A DNA stretch of 45,826 nt from Candidatus Poribacteria bacterium (GCA_009841255.1 VXMD01000009.1:1-45826); one strand, 5' to 3'; positions 6,904 through 16,560 are shown, counted from the first letter of the stretch. Translations and numbers: made by a program. Notes: generated by a model from the sequence alone, not told the origin.

Positions 6904-7665
6904 TTATTTTAGCGGTAAGCAGTCGTACCAATTATCTGCGCCTTTTTCTCGGCGGCTGAGTTGATTGGATTTGGGACGAAACGTAGGGTCCGTAAAGTGT
7001 TCCTCGGTGTGACTGAGTACCTTCAAGTTATGTCGCCCCGTTCCAGTCGCGCAGGTGTAGTCCAAAGTTCCGTTTTTGTAATATTTGGGCGCGAGGTATT
7101 TCTTGCCCGCATGCTCATAAGGGTAGTAGCCGATTATTTCCGACTTGGATTTCACGAAGTCTCCGTCGCGCCAGTGCTCCTCGAATCCGCTCCAAGGGAA
7201 TCCGGTCGTGCTGTTCCCAGAATCGATATCCGTCCAACCGATCTCGGATGCGAGGATGAGGCGGACAGTGTCTGTGCCCCAAGGTGTATCGGCAGTCGCG
7301 AAACGCCATTCCTGTTTCCGATACCACCACACTTTCCCCGGTCGTGAGGAGGGCCAGACTTCGGCTTCTTCTCGGGTATAGATGATGTCAAAGAATCCGG
7401 CGTCGTTAAATGGGTGTGCCATCATCGGACAAAGCACCCGACTGTCGATTTCCGGTCCGAACCATCGACTTTCGCCTTCGGATGCTATGTATTTGCCCGG
7501 GTTTCGGTAATAGTCGCCAGCGGCTTTGGGAATGGCAATCTCCTGAAGGATAATTCTCTCTCCATCATTATACGTGGCATGTACACCAGCATTTGCGGGG
7601 AGAAGGAGAAATAGGAGAGCACCGATTGTTGTTAGTGTGAGTGTAAAGAAGTGCTTCTGTGTCAT
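6904..7665 (-). CDS. Secreted W- and Y-rich protein of unknown family (copy 1 of module)
   Basis: 253 residues with a good signal peptide (FFTLTLTTIGALLFLLLPANA, about 1-26). The family is not recognised. It matches the product at 5218-5961 through all main blocks (WFGPEIDSRVLC, WYRKQEWRFATADTPWGT, IGWTDI, TTGFPWSGFEEHWRDG, YYKNG, LSRREKGADNWYDC). Its ATG overlaps the stop of the upstream carboxypeptidase-regulatory-like gene as ATGA (7662-7665), a sign of translational coupling. It therefore belongs to one operon of exported proteins running from 9203 to 4513. Confidence 0.72.
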   Translation of the reverse strand: MTQKHFFTLTLTTIGALLFLLLPANAGVHATYNDGERIILQEIAIPKAAGDYYRNPGKYIASEGESRWFGPEIDSRVLCPMMAHPFNDAGFFDIIYTREEAEVWPSSRPGKVWWYRKQEWRFATADTPWGTDTVRLILASEIGWTDIDSGNSTTGFPWSGFEEHWRDGDFVKSKSEIIGYYPYEHAGKKYLAPKYYKNGTLDYTCATGTGRHNLKVLSHTEEHFTDPTFRPKSNQLSRREKGADNWYDCLPLK

Positions 7666-9203
7666 TTTACAAAAGGTGTGCCGTCTTGCCTGCCTATGTA
7701 GATGCGATATCCGGTGCCAGAAGTAGGGATTTCAACCCGCTTTTGAATAAGTGTCCGTTGATACCGTTCCGTCGCCACTTCAAACACGGCGTGAACAGCA
7801 CGGATGTGGAGCAGATACTGTGCCTCTGTTAGGTTGCAGAATTTGAACGTACCGTGCGCGTCCGTTTCCACCTCAAACCGATCCAGCGTCATCGACATGT
7901 CAGACGGATGTAATTCCCAGGGATACCATGCGCGCGAAACGACAGCGTTGTGGACAGGGTCACCTGTATCTGCCCAGAAAACTTGTCCCTGTAGTGTTGT
8001 CGTGGGTTGATCCACTATAACAGATACCTGTTCAGGACACATCGCGGCGTCCACGTCAATTCGGGTTGCCGAGATGCCGTCTCCAACAATATAGCAACTA
8101 TATTTCTCCGCAAAAAGCCCCTCAACGACAAAAGCGGATTCCGTCACAGGAAAGTGTCTCGACAAAATCGGCCTGTATAATACCAACGGATTCAGGCTCG
8201 GCTCCATCTGTGTGTCCACGGGGAACACCTTCACAGCATACTGCCCGTCAGCGGGTATATGCTGCGGGAGGATCACACGTCCTTTAACGCGTGCCGCCTT
8301 CTTTAGTGGTAGCATTGACGGCATCCGACGGATATCTACGTTTTCGTATACCCTCGAAAAGTACCCCTTTTTGCCGACCTCAAGTGAAAGGAGTCGTGGT
8401 TCAGTCTCTAAGACCTCTATTTGAAAGTTGCCAGTCCCGTTTGTTTGTGTTGATGAGAGGAGGGCACTATGTCCATGAGATGTTTCTGCGTGCCGCGTTG
8501 CATGAATCTGTGCATCTGCTACGGGTCGTTCCTGTGCATCGACAACCGTGCCGCGTAACGTCTTCAATTTCGGCAGACGGACAGAAATCTGTGCCTGCTG
8601 TTGTGGATGAATGGACGCTATAAACGCTATAATAAGACCGTTCTGAGAAATTGTCAAGGTGTATTCGATCGGATAGAGTTCAGTAAAATGGAAATTGCCC
8701 GCGGGTCCTGTCTTCACAGCGTGCTCAATGGGTGCGGCGGCGCGAAAGAAGTCCGCTGACGTGTTGTGCATCTTCAGGTTCACAATAAGTCCAGCGACAT
8801 TTCCCTCACCCGAAACGTTCCCTTGCAGCGATAGTGTTCGCCGCAACGCAATCATCCCCAAATTATATTTCTTTTTGCTGGGGACCATTTCCTTCTGGAA
8901 GCGTTTCGCCTGATACTGTGGATGGAGTGCCATGAGTGAGAAGGCGTGGTAGGTTTGGTTTCCGTTGGGGATGACCAACGAAAAAGTGCCTTTCGCGTCC
9001 GTTACTGTTGCGTGTGCGAACTCCCGATCTGGATAGACCTGCTCAATTTTTTCAACAGCGATGCGCACGAGGACCTCCGGGATCGGATGTCCATCTTGGG
9101 CATCAAGGAACGTCCCGTGGAAGGTGGTCTCCGGTGTTTGGCAGATGCCGGAGATGGTGCCGAGAAAGAGCAGCAAAATTGAATGAATGATATAATTTTG
9201 CAT
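7662..9203 (-). CDS. Exported protein with repeated carboxypeptidase-regulatory-like domains
   Basis: About 513 residues. The frame is open up to 9254, but the first 17 codons would lie in the tRNA terminator. The ATG at 9203 begins a clean signal peptide (MQNYIIHSILLLFLGTISG), so I place the start there, though no strong ribosome-binding site is visible. The mature part holds about five modules of the CarboxypepD_reg/transthyretin-like type: TFHGTFLDAQDGHPIPEVLV, LSLQGNVSGEGNVAGLIV, LRGTVVDAQERPVADAQI, VKGRVILPQH, and LQGQVFWADTGDPVHNAVV, with TDAxGxFxF turns between strands. Such modules are usually structural or adhesive. No peptidase motif is present. As the first gene of the operon it may be a scaffold for the two downstream modules (inference). 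Confidence 0.78.
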   Translation of the reverse strand: MQNYIIHSILLLFLGTISGICQTPETTFHGTFLDAQDGHPIPEVLVRIAVEKIEQVYPDREFAHATVTDAKGTFSLVIPNGNQTYHAFSLMALHPQYQAKRFQKEMVPSKKKYNLGMIALRRTLSLQGNVSGEGNVAGLIVNLKMHNTSADFFRAAAPIEHAVKTGPAGNFHFTELYPIEYTLTISQNGLIIAFIASIHPQQQAQISVRLPKLKTLRGTVVDAQERPVADAQIHATRHAETSHGHSALLSSTQTNGTGNFQIEVLETEPRLLSLEVGKKGYFSRVYENVDIRRMPSMLPLKKAARVKGRVILPQHIPADGQYAVKVFPVDTQMEPSLNPLVLYRPILSRHFPVTESAFVVEGLFAEKYSCYIVGDGISATRIDVDAAMCPEQVSVIVDQPTTTLQGQVFWADTGDPVHNAVVSRAWYPWELHPSDMSMTLDRFEVETDAHGTFKFCNLTEAQYLLHIRAVHAVFEVATERYQRTLIQKRVEIPTSGTGYRIYIGRQDGTPFVK

Positions 9204-9232
9204 GAAAGCCCTGATCTGGAGGTAGCACCTAC

Positions 9233-9265
9233 AAAAAAACAAGCCCCGTGGCAAGAGAGGCTTGT
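9233..9265 (-). terminator. Intrinsic terminator after the tRNA genes
   Basis: On the minus strand, stem ACAAGCC/GGCTTGT is followed directly by a run of seven T. It ends the purA-tRNA-Lys-tRNA-Glu transcript and lies before the ATG at 9203, which argues against the longer start of the next gene. Confidence 0.85.
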
Positions 9266-9305
9266 CTTTACTAAAGGAACTATTTTTGCGTTACTTTGAG
9301 TGGGA

Positions 9306-9380
9306 TACCCCCGACGAGATTTGAACTCGTGTCGCCGCCGTGAAAGGGCGGTGTCCTTGGCCAGGCTAGACGACGGGGGC
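9306..9380 (-). tRNA. tRNA-Glu (UUC)
   Basis: Full cloverleaf on the minus strand: acceptor GCCCCCG/CGGGGGT, anticodon arm CCGCC-CTTTCAC-GGCGG with anticodon TTC, and T arm CGAG-TTCAAAT-CTCG. CCA is not encoded directly after the discriminator A. It follows tRNA-Lys by 9 bases, so the two are probably processed from one transcript. Confidence 0.95.
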
Positions 9381-9389
9381 ACAAAAATG

Positions 9390-9462
9390 TGAGCCGTACA
9401 GGGATCGAACCTGTGACCACCTGATTAAAAGTCAGATGCTCTACCTGCTGAGCTAACGGCTC
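9390..9462 (-). tRNA. tRNA-Lys (UUU)
   Basis: Cloverleaf on the minus strand: acceptor GAGCCGT/ACGGCTC, D arm AGCTCAGCAGGTAGAGC, anticodon loop CTTTTAA with anticodon TTT, and T arm CACAGG-TTCGATC-CCTGT. It lies about 100 bases downstream of purA on the same strand. Confidence 0.95.
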
Positions 9463-9561
9463 AAACTCACAACATTTAATAATACCATACTTTAAGTCAG
9501 ATGTCAAATTAAAACACAAAAACTGAGAAAAAAATTCACATTTATTTATGACGATTTACGG

Positions 9562-10894
<1,333 letters not shown>

Positions 10895-10995
10895 GTGTTT
10901 GAGAGCCACGCGTTCTTTTGGAATTAGAGTCAATTGGTGATTTAACGGTACGCTGTTGCTGGTGGAGCAGGAATACACGTGTGGCATTCCAGAAA

Positions 10996-11023
10996 GGGTT
11001 TCCAAAGAGGGTTGAAACCCTAC
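10996..11023 (-). repeat. REP-like hairpin with GTAG foot
   Basis: Stem GGGTTTC/GAAACCC with an 11-base loop, followed by TAC on the plus strand. It lies in the 240-base gap between rpsI and purA, which otherwise shows no gene. Confidence 0.45.
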
Positions 11024-11080
11024 CAGCGAGAGATGGAGACTTGCGCTAAACTTGGTAAACGTCCGAAGAATTCGACAATT

Positions 11081-11476
11081 CTAACGCTTGGAGAATTGGA
11101 AGCGTGCCCGTGCGCCTTTCTGTCCGTACTTCTTCCGCTCGACCATTCTCGGATCGCGCGTTAAAAAACCCGCCTTTTTCAATAAAGGCTTCAAGGATTC
11201 ATCCGCTTTGACGAGTGCGCGTGCAAGTCCGTGTGAGATCGCGCCAGACTGTCCGGTCTTTCCACCGCCCTTTACGTTGACGTGGACGGCATATTCGCCG
11301 AGCTTCTCAACATGTTCAATCGGGCGTTGTGCGGCTTGCCAGTGATCGGCGCGTTCGAAGTACTCTTGAATCGGTTTTTTGTTAACCGTAACGCCGGCTT
11401 CACCGCCCGGAATGATTCGGACACGGGCGACTGAAGTTTTGCGTCTGCCGGTTCCCCAGAATTGTTCAATAGCCAT
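11081..11476 (-). CDS. rpsI: 30S ribosomal protein S9
   Basis: Small-subunit protein with the family signature WGTGRRKTSVARVRI near the start, NKKPIQEYF, HVNVKGGGKTGQSGAISHGLARAL, and the C-terminal LTRDPRMVERKKYGQKGARARFQFSKR, whose basic tail reaches the P-site tRNA in known ribosomes. I place the start at the ATG at 11476 (131 residues), because the domain begins there and GGAGAG lies upstream. The frame extends to a GTG at 11524, eleven bases after the rplM stop, which would add an acidic/Ser-Thr-rich 16-residue extension of the kind some S9 proteins have. Cotranscribed with rplM. Confidence 0.95.
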   Translation of the reverse strand: MAIEQFWGTGRRKTSVARVRIIPGGEAGVTVNKKPIQEYFERADHWQAAQRPIEHVEKLGEYAVHVNVKGGGKTGQSGAISHGLARALVKADESLKPLLKKAGFLTRDPRMVERKKYGQKGARARFQFSKR

Positions 11477-11535
11477 ACTGTTCGTACTCTCCGTAGTTGT
11501 AGGAGCCCCTTCTGCCGATGGCACCTCAACTTAAT

Positions 11536-11973
11536 TTAAAGTGTTAAGACTTCCGGTTCCTGTGCTTGGTGCGGGTGTGTCGGTCCGGCGTAAACCCTGA
11601 GCCCCTTCATCAGTTGACGACCGAGGTGATTTTTTGGGAGCATTCCCCTAACGGCGTTGGTGATAATCACCTCTGGTTTGCGAGCCATCTGTTCATCAAA
11701 AGTTCGATATTTATCACCACCGGGGTAGCCGCTATGCCGAAAGTAGGTTTTCTGTTCCCTTTTATTCCCTGTGACGACGACTTTCTCCGCATTCACGACA
11801 GCGACGCGGAACCCTAAATCGGCGTGCGGTGTATACCGCGGGTCATTCTTTCCGCGCAGCACCTGTGCGATACGGGATGCCAAACGCCCGAGTATCTGCC
11901 CCTCGGCGTCCACCACATACCATCTAATGTCTTTTTCCGTTTTCGGGAAATAGGTTTTCGTTTTCAGTACCAT
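11536..11973 (-). CDS. rplM: 50S ribosomal protein L13
   Basis: 145 residues from the ATG at 11973, preceded by AGGAAATC (AAGGGACAGG region). Signature sequences: YVVDAEGQILGRLASRIAQVLRGK, YTPHADLGFRVAVVNAEKVVVTGNK, YFRHSGYPGG, and VRGMLPKNHLGRQLMKGLRVY with the final HPHQAQEPE. A longer frame up to 12015 lacks L13 character in its first 14 residues. It precedes rpsI in the usual rplM-rpsI order, behind a consensus promoter at 12105-12133. Confidence 0.96.
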   Translation of the reverse strand: MVLKTKTYFPKTEKDIRWYVVDAEGQILGRLASRIAQVLRGKNDPRYTPHADLGFRVAVVNAEKVVVTGNKREQKTYFRHSGYPGGDKYRTFDEQMARKPEVIITNAVRGMLPKNHLGRQLMKGLRVYAGPTHPHQAQEPEVLTL

Positions 11974-12104
11974 GATTTCCTGTCCCTTCAACCGAATTAA
12001 GCCTATGCGCCTCAATTTGGCTTTGCCTTACGCTGTTGACTGTAGTTTGTTGTTCGGATGTGTCTTTTCAAGGCATTGCATGATCACAAACACAACCGCA
12101 TAAT

Positions 12105-12133
12105 ATTATACGATAAAAGCGGGCGTTTGTCAA
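12105..12133 (-). promoter_or_regulatory. Consensus sigma-70 promoter of rplM-rpsI
   Basis: On the minus strand TTGACA and TATAAT are separated by exactly 17 bases, a full consensus match. It lies about 130 bases before the rplM start. Strong constitutive transcription of the ribosomal-protein operon is expected. Confidence 0.85.
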
Positions 12134-12153
12134 ATTTTTTACAATTCTCTACT

Positions 12154-12183
12154 TTGCACATTTCCTTTCTTTTGTGTTATACT
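12154..12183 (+). promoter_or_regulatory. Possible promoter of the ArsA-like gene
   Basis: TTGCAC, 18 bases, TATACT. The -10 box is good and the -35 box weak. It lies back to back with the rplM promoter in the same intergenic region and 56 bases before the ATG at 12239. Confidence 0.45.
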
Positions 12184-12238
12184 ATATAGTGTAAGCGATC
12201 TGGACAAACTGAAAATAAGATATAAGGATTTAAAAATA

Positions 12239-13432
12239 ATGCGAATTATTCTCTACACAGGTAAAGGAGGGGTCGGCAAAACAACGATTGCCGCTGCTAC
12301 GGGTATCAAACTCGCAGAACTCGGTTACAAAACTATTGTGATTTCGCTTGACGTTGCGCATTCGCTCCGAGATGCTTTTGATAACCACGAAAAACTCGTT
12401 CGCCGGAGTGAAGAGAAACAGATCCACATCAGAGACAATCTCTGGATACAAGAGATTAACGTTCAGGAAGCCATCGTTGAATACTGGGAGGATGTGTACG
12501 GTTATATCCGTTCGTTGCTTAACCGTTCCGGACTTGATAGCCTCGTCGCAGAGGAGATCGCCGTGTTTCCGGGAATGGAGGAGATTTGCGCCCTCCTGTA
12601 TATCAATCAATACGTTCGCGAAAAAAGTTATGATGTGATTATCCTTGACTGTGCACCGACGGGTGAGTCGCTCCGGTTTGTGAGTATCCCCACGACGCTG
12701 GAATGGTACATGAGCCACATTTTCAAATTGGAACGCAATCTTGCGAGGGTCGCGGGTCCGGTCATTGAGCGCGTGAGTTCCGTCCCGATCCCACGAGATA
12801 ATTACTTTCAGAATATTCAGGAGTTATTCGATAAATTGGAAGGAATTGATGGCGTCCTGACAGATCCGAAGATTACGACTGTTCGCTTAGTGACGAATCC
12901 GGAAAAAATCGTTATCAAAGAGACGCAGCGGGCATTCATGTATTTTTGCCTGTACGGGTTGTGTATTGACGCTGTAATTATCAATCGTATCTTCCCTGAT
13001 GACGTTGATGCGGCATACTTTGAGGCTTGGAAACGGTCACAACAGCACTACATTCAGGAAGCAATGGATTATTTCTCGGATGTCCCGATCTGGAAGGTAA
13101 ACCTCTTCACAGAGGAAATTGTGGGAGAACAGGGACTGCGTCGGTTGGCGGACACGCTCTATTCAGGGATTGACCCGGCAGATCGGTTCTCTAAAGAACG
13201 CCCGTATCAATTTCAAAAAATAGGAGATGCGTATCAGTTGTCGATGCGTCTCCCGTTTCTCAGCAAAGAGGAAATCGGATTGACGAAACACGGCGATGAG
13301 TTAATTATTACAGTGGAGGGTTTCAAGCAACACGTCGCACTGCCGCGGACGCTCGCAAACAAAAAAACGACTGGAGCGAAACTCACAGACGACCAACTCG
13401 TGATTCAATTTGAAGGAGAGAGCCGGACCTGA
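12239..13432 (+). CDS. ArsA/Get3-family ATPase with C-terminal HSP20-like domain
   Basis: 397 residues, cytosolic. The deviant Walker A GKGGVGKTT (about residues 8-16), VISLDVAHSLRDAF (the usual form has a DPAHSL core) and LDCAPTGESLRF (about 138-150) place it in the ArsA/TRC40 anion-transporting ATPase family. The last about 75 residues (AYQLSMRLPFLSKEEIGLTKHGDELIITVEG to the end) match the HSP20-like domain found at the end of many bacterial ArsA-like proteins. It has one ATPase domain, not the duplicated form of plasmid ArsA. No arsenic gene is nearby, so I would not call it an arsenite pump; a role in handling membrane proteins or another cargo is equally possible. It is followed after 5 bases by a membrane protein gene. 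Confidence 0.85.
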   Translation: MRIILYTGKGGVGKTTIAAATGIKLAELGYKTIVISLDVAHSLRDAFDNHEKLVRRSEEKQIHIRDNLWIQEINVQEAIVEYWEDVYGYIRSLLNRSGLDSLVAEEIAVFPGMEEICALLYINQYVREKSYDVIILDCAPTGESLRFVSIPTTLEWYMSHIFKLERNLARVAGPVIERVSSVPIPRDNYFQNIQELFDKLEGIDGVLTDPKITTVRLVTNPEKIVIKETQRAFMYFCLYGLCIDAVIINRIFPDDVDAAYFEAWKRSQQHYIQEAMDYFSDVPIWKVNLFTEEIVGEQGLRRLADTLYSGIDPADRFSKERPYQFQKIGDAYQLSMRLPFLSKEEIGLTKHGDELIITVEGFKQHVALPRTLANKKTTGAKLTDDQLVIQFEGESRT

Positions 13433-13437
13433 AATGT

Positions 13438-14169
13438 ATGTGCACCAAAACCGACAAAGCTGCCTTTGCTGTAACAGGGATAACGGTTTTAACGTTCTTA
13501 ATAGCAAGCCGCACCGAGACGATTTGGATGCTTTATCCGAACGTCCTAATTGCGGCGATTTTGTATATTTATTGTATCCGGCGGACTGACGAAGATACTT
13601 CACCGCTTGAAAGCAGCTTAGTTTTTGGATTCGCGGCGACGCTGACATACGCCCCGATGGACTGGTTATTCTCACGAAAAGTGGGTTTAATCTTCTATCT
13701 GCGTCCAGATTTTTTGGCGCATTTGACGACCCCGATCGGAATCATCCTGAATTGGATAGTATTTGTGACCCTGGCAGCATACTGCTATCTGCGGCTTACC
13801 ATGATTTTCCGAACCCGTTTTGCGTCTGAGAGTGACACGCCGAAAATTGGTGCCATGGGAACTGCGATGTTGGCGGCGGGTGTCACCGGCATCGGTGCGA
13901 CGGTGGGCAGTCATATAATTTACGCCTTGGGGGAATCGCACCTCTGGCTGTGGAATGCCGCACAGGTGGATCGGATACCACAGATTGCGTCCGTACCGAT
14001 TTTTGTGCCGCTCTCTTTTCTGGTTACTTTTCTGCTGTGTCCCTACCTTTTCGGGGTAGCCGGTGGTTTTCTGAGAGAACAACACGTCGGTGTCGCTGGC
14101 ATAAGATGTGGTATCTTTATGGGAGCACTGCAATTTTTTAGCTTTCTTCTGTTTTATGTTTGGAAATAG
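13438..14169 (+). CDS. Polytopic membrane protein of unknown function
   Basis: 243 residues with about six hydrophobic helices: VTGITVLTFLIA, LYPNVLIAAILYIYCI, SLVFGFAATLTYAPMDWLFS, IILNWIVFVTLAAYCYL, AMLAAGVTGIGATVGSHIIYAL, PIFVPLSFLVTFLLCPYLFGVAGG, with a last FMGALQFFSFLLFYVWK. I do not recognise the family. It starts 5 bases after the ArsA-like gene, with GGAGAG inside that gene's 3' end as likely ribosome-binding site, so the two form an operon. It could be the membrane partner or a client of the ATPase (inference). Confidence 0.7.
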   Translation: MCTKTDKAAFAVTGITVLTFLIASRTETIWMLYPNVLIAAILYIYCIRRTDEDTSPLESSLVFGFAATLTYAPMDWLFSRKVGLIFYLRPDFLAHLTTPIGIILNWIVFVTLAAYCYLRLTMIFRTRFASESDTPKIGAMGTAMLAAGVTGIGATVGSHIIYALGESHLWLWNAAQVDRIPQIASVPIFVPLSFLVTFLLCPYLFGVAGGFLREQHVGVAGIRCGIFMGALQFFSFLLFYVWK

Positions 14170-14275
14170 TTGTCAGTTAACAGTTGTTAGTTGTCAGTTA
14201 AGAGGGATCTGGAGTCCGCGAACGCCTCTGATTACTGTCAACTCACTGATAACCGAAAACTGATGACTCTTAGGA
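14168..14275. repeat. Inverted heptad-repeat element
   Basis: The left arm has units AGTTGTC AGTTAAC AGTTGTT AGTTGTC AGTTAAG AGG. The right arm has the complement style (CCTCTGATTACTGTCAACTCACTGATAACCG). Together they make a long imperfect hairpin filling the gap before hslV. The same type of element stands between hslV and hslU and after hslU. Confidence 0.6.
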
Positions 14276-14289
14276 AGGAAAATATAGGC

Positions 14290-14826
14290 ATGCGTATTCG
14301 TTCAACAACGATCTTAGCGGTTCGCCGTGATGGTGAGGTAGCTATCGGTGGCGATGGTCAAGTTACTTTAGGAGATACGGCGATTAAACACGGTGCCCGC
14401 AAAGTACGCAAAATTCATAACGACCAGGTTCTGATCGGTTTCGCAGGGTCCGCCTCGGATGCGATCACCCTCTATGAAAATTTGGAGAAGAAACTGGAAC
14501 AGTATCGCGGGAACCTTCAGAAATCAGCGGTGGAACTCGCACGGGAATGGCGCAGCGATAGAGTACTGAGACAGGTAGACGCACTCTTGATTGCCGCGGA
14601 TACCAGCGACAGTTATCTTATTTCTGGGAGCGGCGACGTAATTTCGCCCGATGACGATGTTCTGGCAATCGGTTCCGGCGGATCGATTGCCTTGGCAGCC
14701 GCAAAGGCACTGCTAAAATACTCAAACCTGACTGCAAAAGAGATTATTTCAGAAGCACTCCAACTGACGAGTGAAATCTGTATTTACACGAATGGTAGAA
14801 TTGAAGTTGAGACGATAGAGAGTTAG
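14290..14826 (+). CDS. hslV: ATP-dependent protease subunit HslV
   Basis: 178 residues. Peptidase of the HslUV (ClpQY) complex, a threonine protease of the proteasome beta-subunit fold. The N-terminus MRIRSTTILAVRRDGEVAIGGDGQVTLG includes the STT site where the mature N-terminal Thr nucleophile is expected. Further family blocks are ARKVRKIHNDQVLIGFAGSASDAITL and AIGSGGSIALAAAKALL (the middle residue is usually Tyr). The start at 14290 has AGGAAGG upstream; a longer frame from 14191 would be made of intergenic repeat sequence and is rejected. It is paired with hslU, but separated from it by 150 bases of repeat, unlike the tight spacing usual for these genes. Confidence 0.95.
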   Translation: MRIRSTTILAVRRDGEVAIGGDGQVTLGDTAIKHGARKVRKIHNDQVLIGFAGSASDAITLYENLEKKLEQYRGNLQKSAVELAREWRSDRVLRQVDALLIAADTSDSYLISGSGDVISPDDDVLAIGSGGSIALAAAKALLKYSNLTAKEIISEALQLTSEICIYTNGRIEVETIES

Positions 14827-14957
14827 TTTTCAGTTAACAGTGAAGAAGCACCTTGTGGCGGCAATCGCAAACATTCCTACCACATTGTACCTTACTGACG
14901 ACGCTTACGAGGATGCAAATCGGAGCCCGATAATCACTAAAACTGTTAACTGTTAAC
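14825..14957. repeat. Inverted heptad-repeat element between hslV and hslU
   Basis: The left arm TTTTCAGTTAACAGTGA (from 14828) and right arm TCACTAAAACTGTTAACTG (from 14935) enclose about 90 bases with no gene. It separates hslV from hslU. Confidence 0.55.
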
Positions 14958-14976
14958 CACGACATGGAGGTTACTT

Positions 14977-16467
14977 TTGCACAGATCAAAAGCAAAGAGC
15001 GCGGGAAACGCTTTAGCATCTGCTCTCACACCGAGGCAGATCGTTGAGGAATTGGATAAGTATATCGTTGGACAGTTTGAAGCGAAACGGTGTGTTGCGA
15101 TTGCGCTTCGCAACCGCGCCCGACGGCAGATGTTGGCAGAAGATATGCAGGATGAGGTGTCGCCGAAAAACATTATTATGATCGGTTCAACGGGTGTGGG
15201 AAAAACTGAAATTGCACGTAGACTCGCGCGGCTCGTTGATGCGCCCTTCATCAAAGTAGAGGCGTCAAAGTATACCGAAATCGGTTACGTGGGTCGAGAC
15301 GTTGAATCCATGATCCGCGATCTGACTGAAACGGCTATTAGCCGTGTTAAAGCCGAGCAAACCGAGGCAGTTGAAGAAAAAGCGAGGGAATCCACTGAAG
15401 AACGGTTGCTTGATTGCATTTTTCCGGTGCCACGTTCGCTCCAGCGACGGCCGCGTTTACAAGAAGACGATGTGCTCGATGAGCCGGAGGAAGAGGATGA
15501 TGACGGGGTTCTGCAACTCCCGTTCGATATGGGTCCTGACATGGGAGATGAAACCGAAGAAGCCAGAGAGAAGGAGCGCGAACGTTATCTCAAGACCCGA
15601 GAGAAATTTAGAGAGTGGCTCAGAGAAGGTCGACTTGAGGATAAACCCGTCGAAATCAATGTCAAGCATCAGAGTATGCCGTTTGTGGAAATTTTCTCAC
15701 CCGGTGGTATAGAGGAGATGGACATCAATTTCAAGGATATGTTCAATAACATCTTACCGAATCAGACGAAGAAACGCAGAGTTCCCGTCTCCGAAGCGCG
15801 AACGATCTTGATGCAGGAGGAAGCCGAAAAACTTATTGATATGGATGCCGTCATCAGCGAAGCGATCGAACGGGTTGAGGACTCCGGCATTGTTTTTTTG
15901 GATGAAATTGACAAGATTGCGGGCAGAGAATCTCGACATGGACCTGATATTTCGCGTGAAGGCGTGCAACGGGATATCCTTCCCATTATCGAAGGGAGTA
16001 CGGTGACCTCGAAATATGGCGCAATCCGTACGCACCACATTCTATTCATCGCCGCTGGCGCGTTCCACGTCTCAAGTCCGTCTGACCTCATTCCAGAACT
16101 ACAGGGTAGGTTTCCGATCCGCGTAGAACTCAAAAGTCTGAATAAGGAGGACTTTAAATCTATTCTGACGGAACCGAAGAACGCGTTGGTCAAGCAATAT
16201 GCTGCGTTATTGCGTACCGAAGGGATTGAAGCGACTATTACCGATGACGCGATTGATGAGATCGCCGCGCTTGCCTTCCAAGTCAATGAATCGGTTGAAG
16301 ACATCGGCGCCCGCCGCCTGCACACCATCATGGAGAAACTTTTCGAGAATCTCTTCTTTGACGCACCGAATCTTGAAAAAAAGCAGATGGCCATTGATGC
16401 GGCGTACGTCAGGGCGGAATTGTCAGAAATTGTCAAGGATCAGGATCTGAGTAGATACATTCTCTAA
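14977..16467 (+). CDS. hslU: ATP-dependent protease ATPase subunit HslU
   Basis: 496 residues, a AAA+ unfoldase that feeds substrates to HslV. The start is TTG at 14977 with GGAGG six bases upstream; the ATG at 14964 is out of frame. Motifs: [17 protein letters not shown], Walker A GSTGVGKT, pore loop GYVGRD, Walker [47 protein letters not shown] with arginine finger, sensor 2 [12 protein letters not shown], and the C-terminal DQDLSRYIL that docks into HslV. It is longer than the roughly 440 residues of the Escherichia coli protein because of an enlarged, acidic and basic intermediate (I) domain (about residues 130-265). The pair should be functional. Confidence 0.96.
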   Translation: MHRSKAKSAGNALASALTPRQIVEELDKYIVGQFEAKRCVAIALRNRARRQMLAEDMQDEVSPKNIIMIGSTGVGKTEIARRLARLVDAPFIKVEASKYTEIGYVGRDVESMIRDLTETAISRVKAEQTEAVEEKARESTEERLLDCIFPVPRSLQRRPRLQEDDVLDEPEEEDDDGVLQLPFDMGPDMGDETEEAREKERERYLKTREKFREWLREGRLEDKPVEINVKHQSMPFVEIFSPGGIEEMDINFKDMFNNILPNQTKKRRVPVSEARTILMQEEAEKLIDMDAVISEAIERVEDSGIVFLDEIDKIAGRESRHGPDISREGVQRDILPIIEGSTVTSKYGAIRTHHILFIAAGAFHVSSPSDLIPELQGRFPIRVELKSLNKEDFKSILTEPKNALVKQYAALLRTEGIEATITDDAIDEIAALAFQVNESVEDIGARRLHTIMEKLFENLFFDAPNLEKKQMAIDAAYVRAELSEIVKDQDLSRYIL

Positions 16468-16554
16468 ATAGTTGTCAGTTTTCGGTCATCGGTTCTCGGT
16501 GATAAGAGGAAACCTTTTTAAACGAGAACCCCTTAACTGACGACTGATAACCAT
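16467..16554. repeat. Inverted heptad-repeat element after hslU
   Basis: The left arm is AGTTGTCAGTTTTCGGTCATCGG and the right arm AACTGACGACTGATAACC; together they form a long imperfect hairpin with a second inner one (CGGTTCTCG...CGAGAACC). It fills the whole gap up to the first WD40 gene, so that gene has no visible ribosome-binding site. Confidence 0.6.
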
Positions 16555-16560
16555 TATGCC

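Noticed and set aside
9204-9254. Longer N-terminus for the carboxypeptidase-regulatory-like protein
   Set aside because: These codons lie over the tRNA terminator and precede a perfect signal peptide start.
11066-11090. AGAATT/AATTCT palindrome after rpsI as terminator
   Set aside because: Short A/T stem without T-run; it also overlaps the rpsI stop.
12239-13432. Arsenite efflux ATPase (arsA) of an ars operon
   Set aside because: No arsB, arsR, arsC or arsD nearby, and only one ATPase domain; the family call is kept without the arsenic function.
14191-14289. N-terminal extension of HslV by 33 residues
   Set aside because: It is translated intergenic repeat and would bury the Thr active-site N-terminus.
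15762-16436. A 224-codon open frame on the minus strand
   Set aside because: Antisense to hslU; Ser-rich composition typical of a shadow frame.
14168-16554. CRISPR-like array in the hslVU gaps
   Set aside because: Repeat units are only 7-8 bases, degenerate and arranged in inverted arms, without regular spacers or cas genes.
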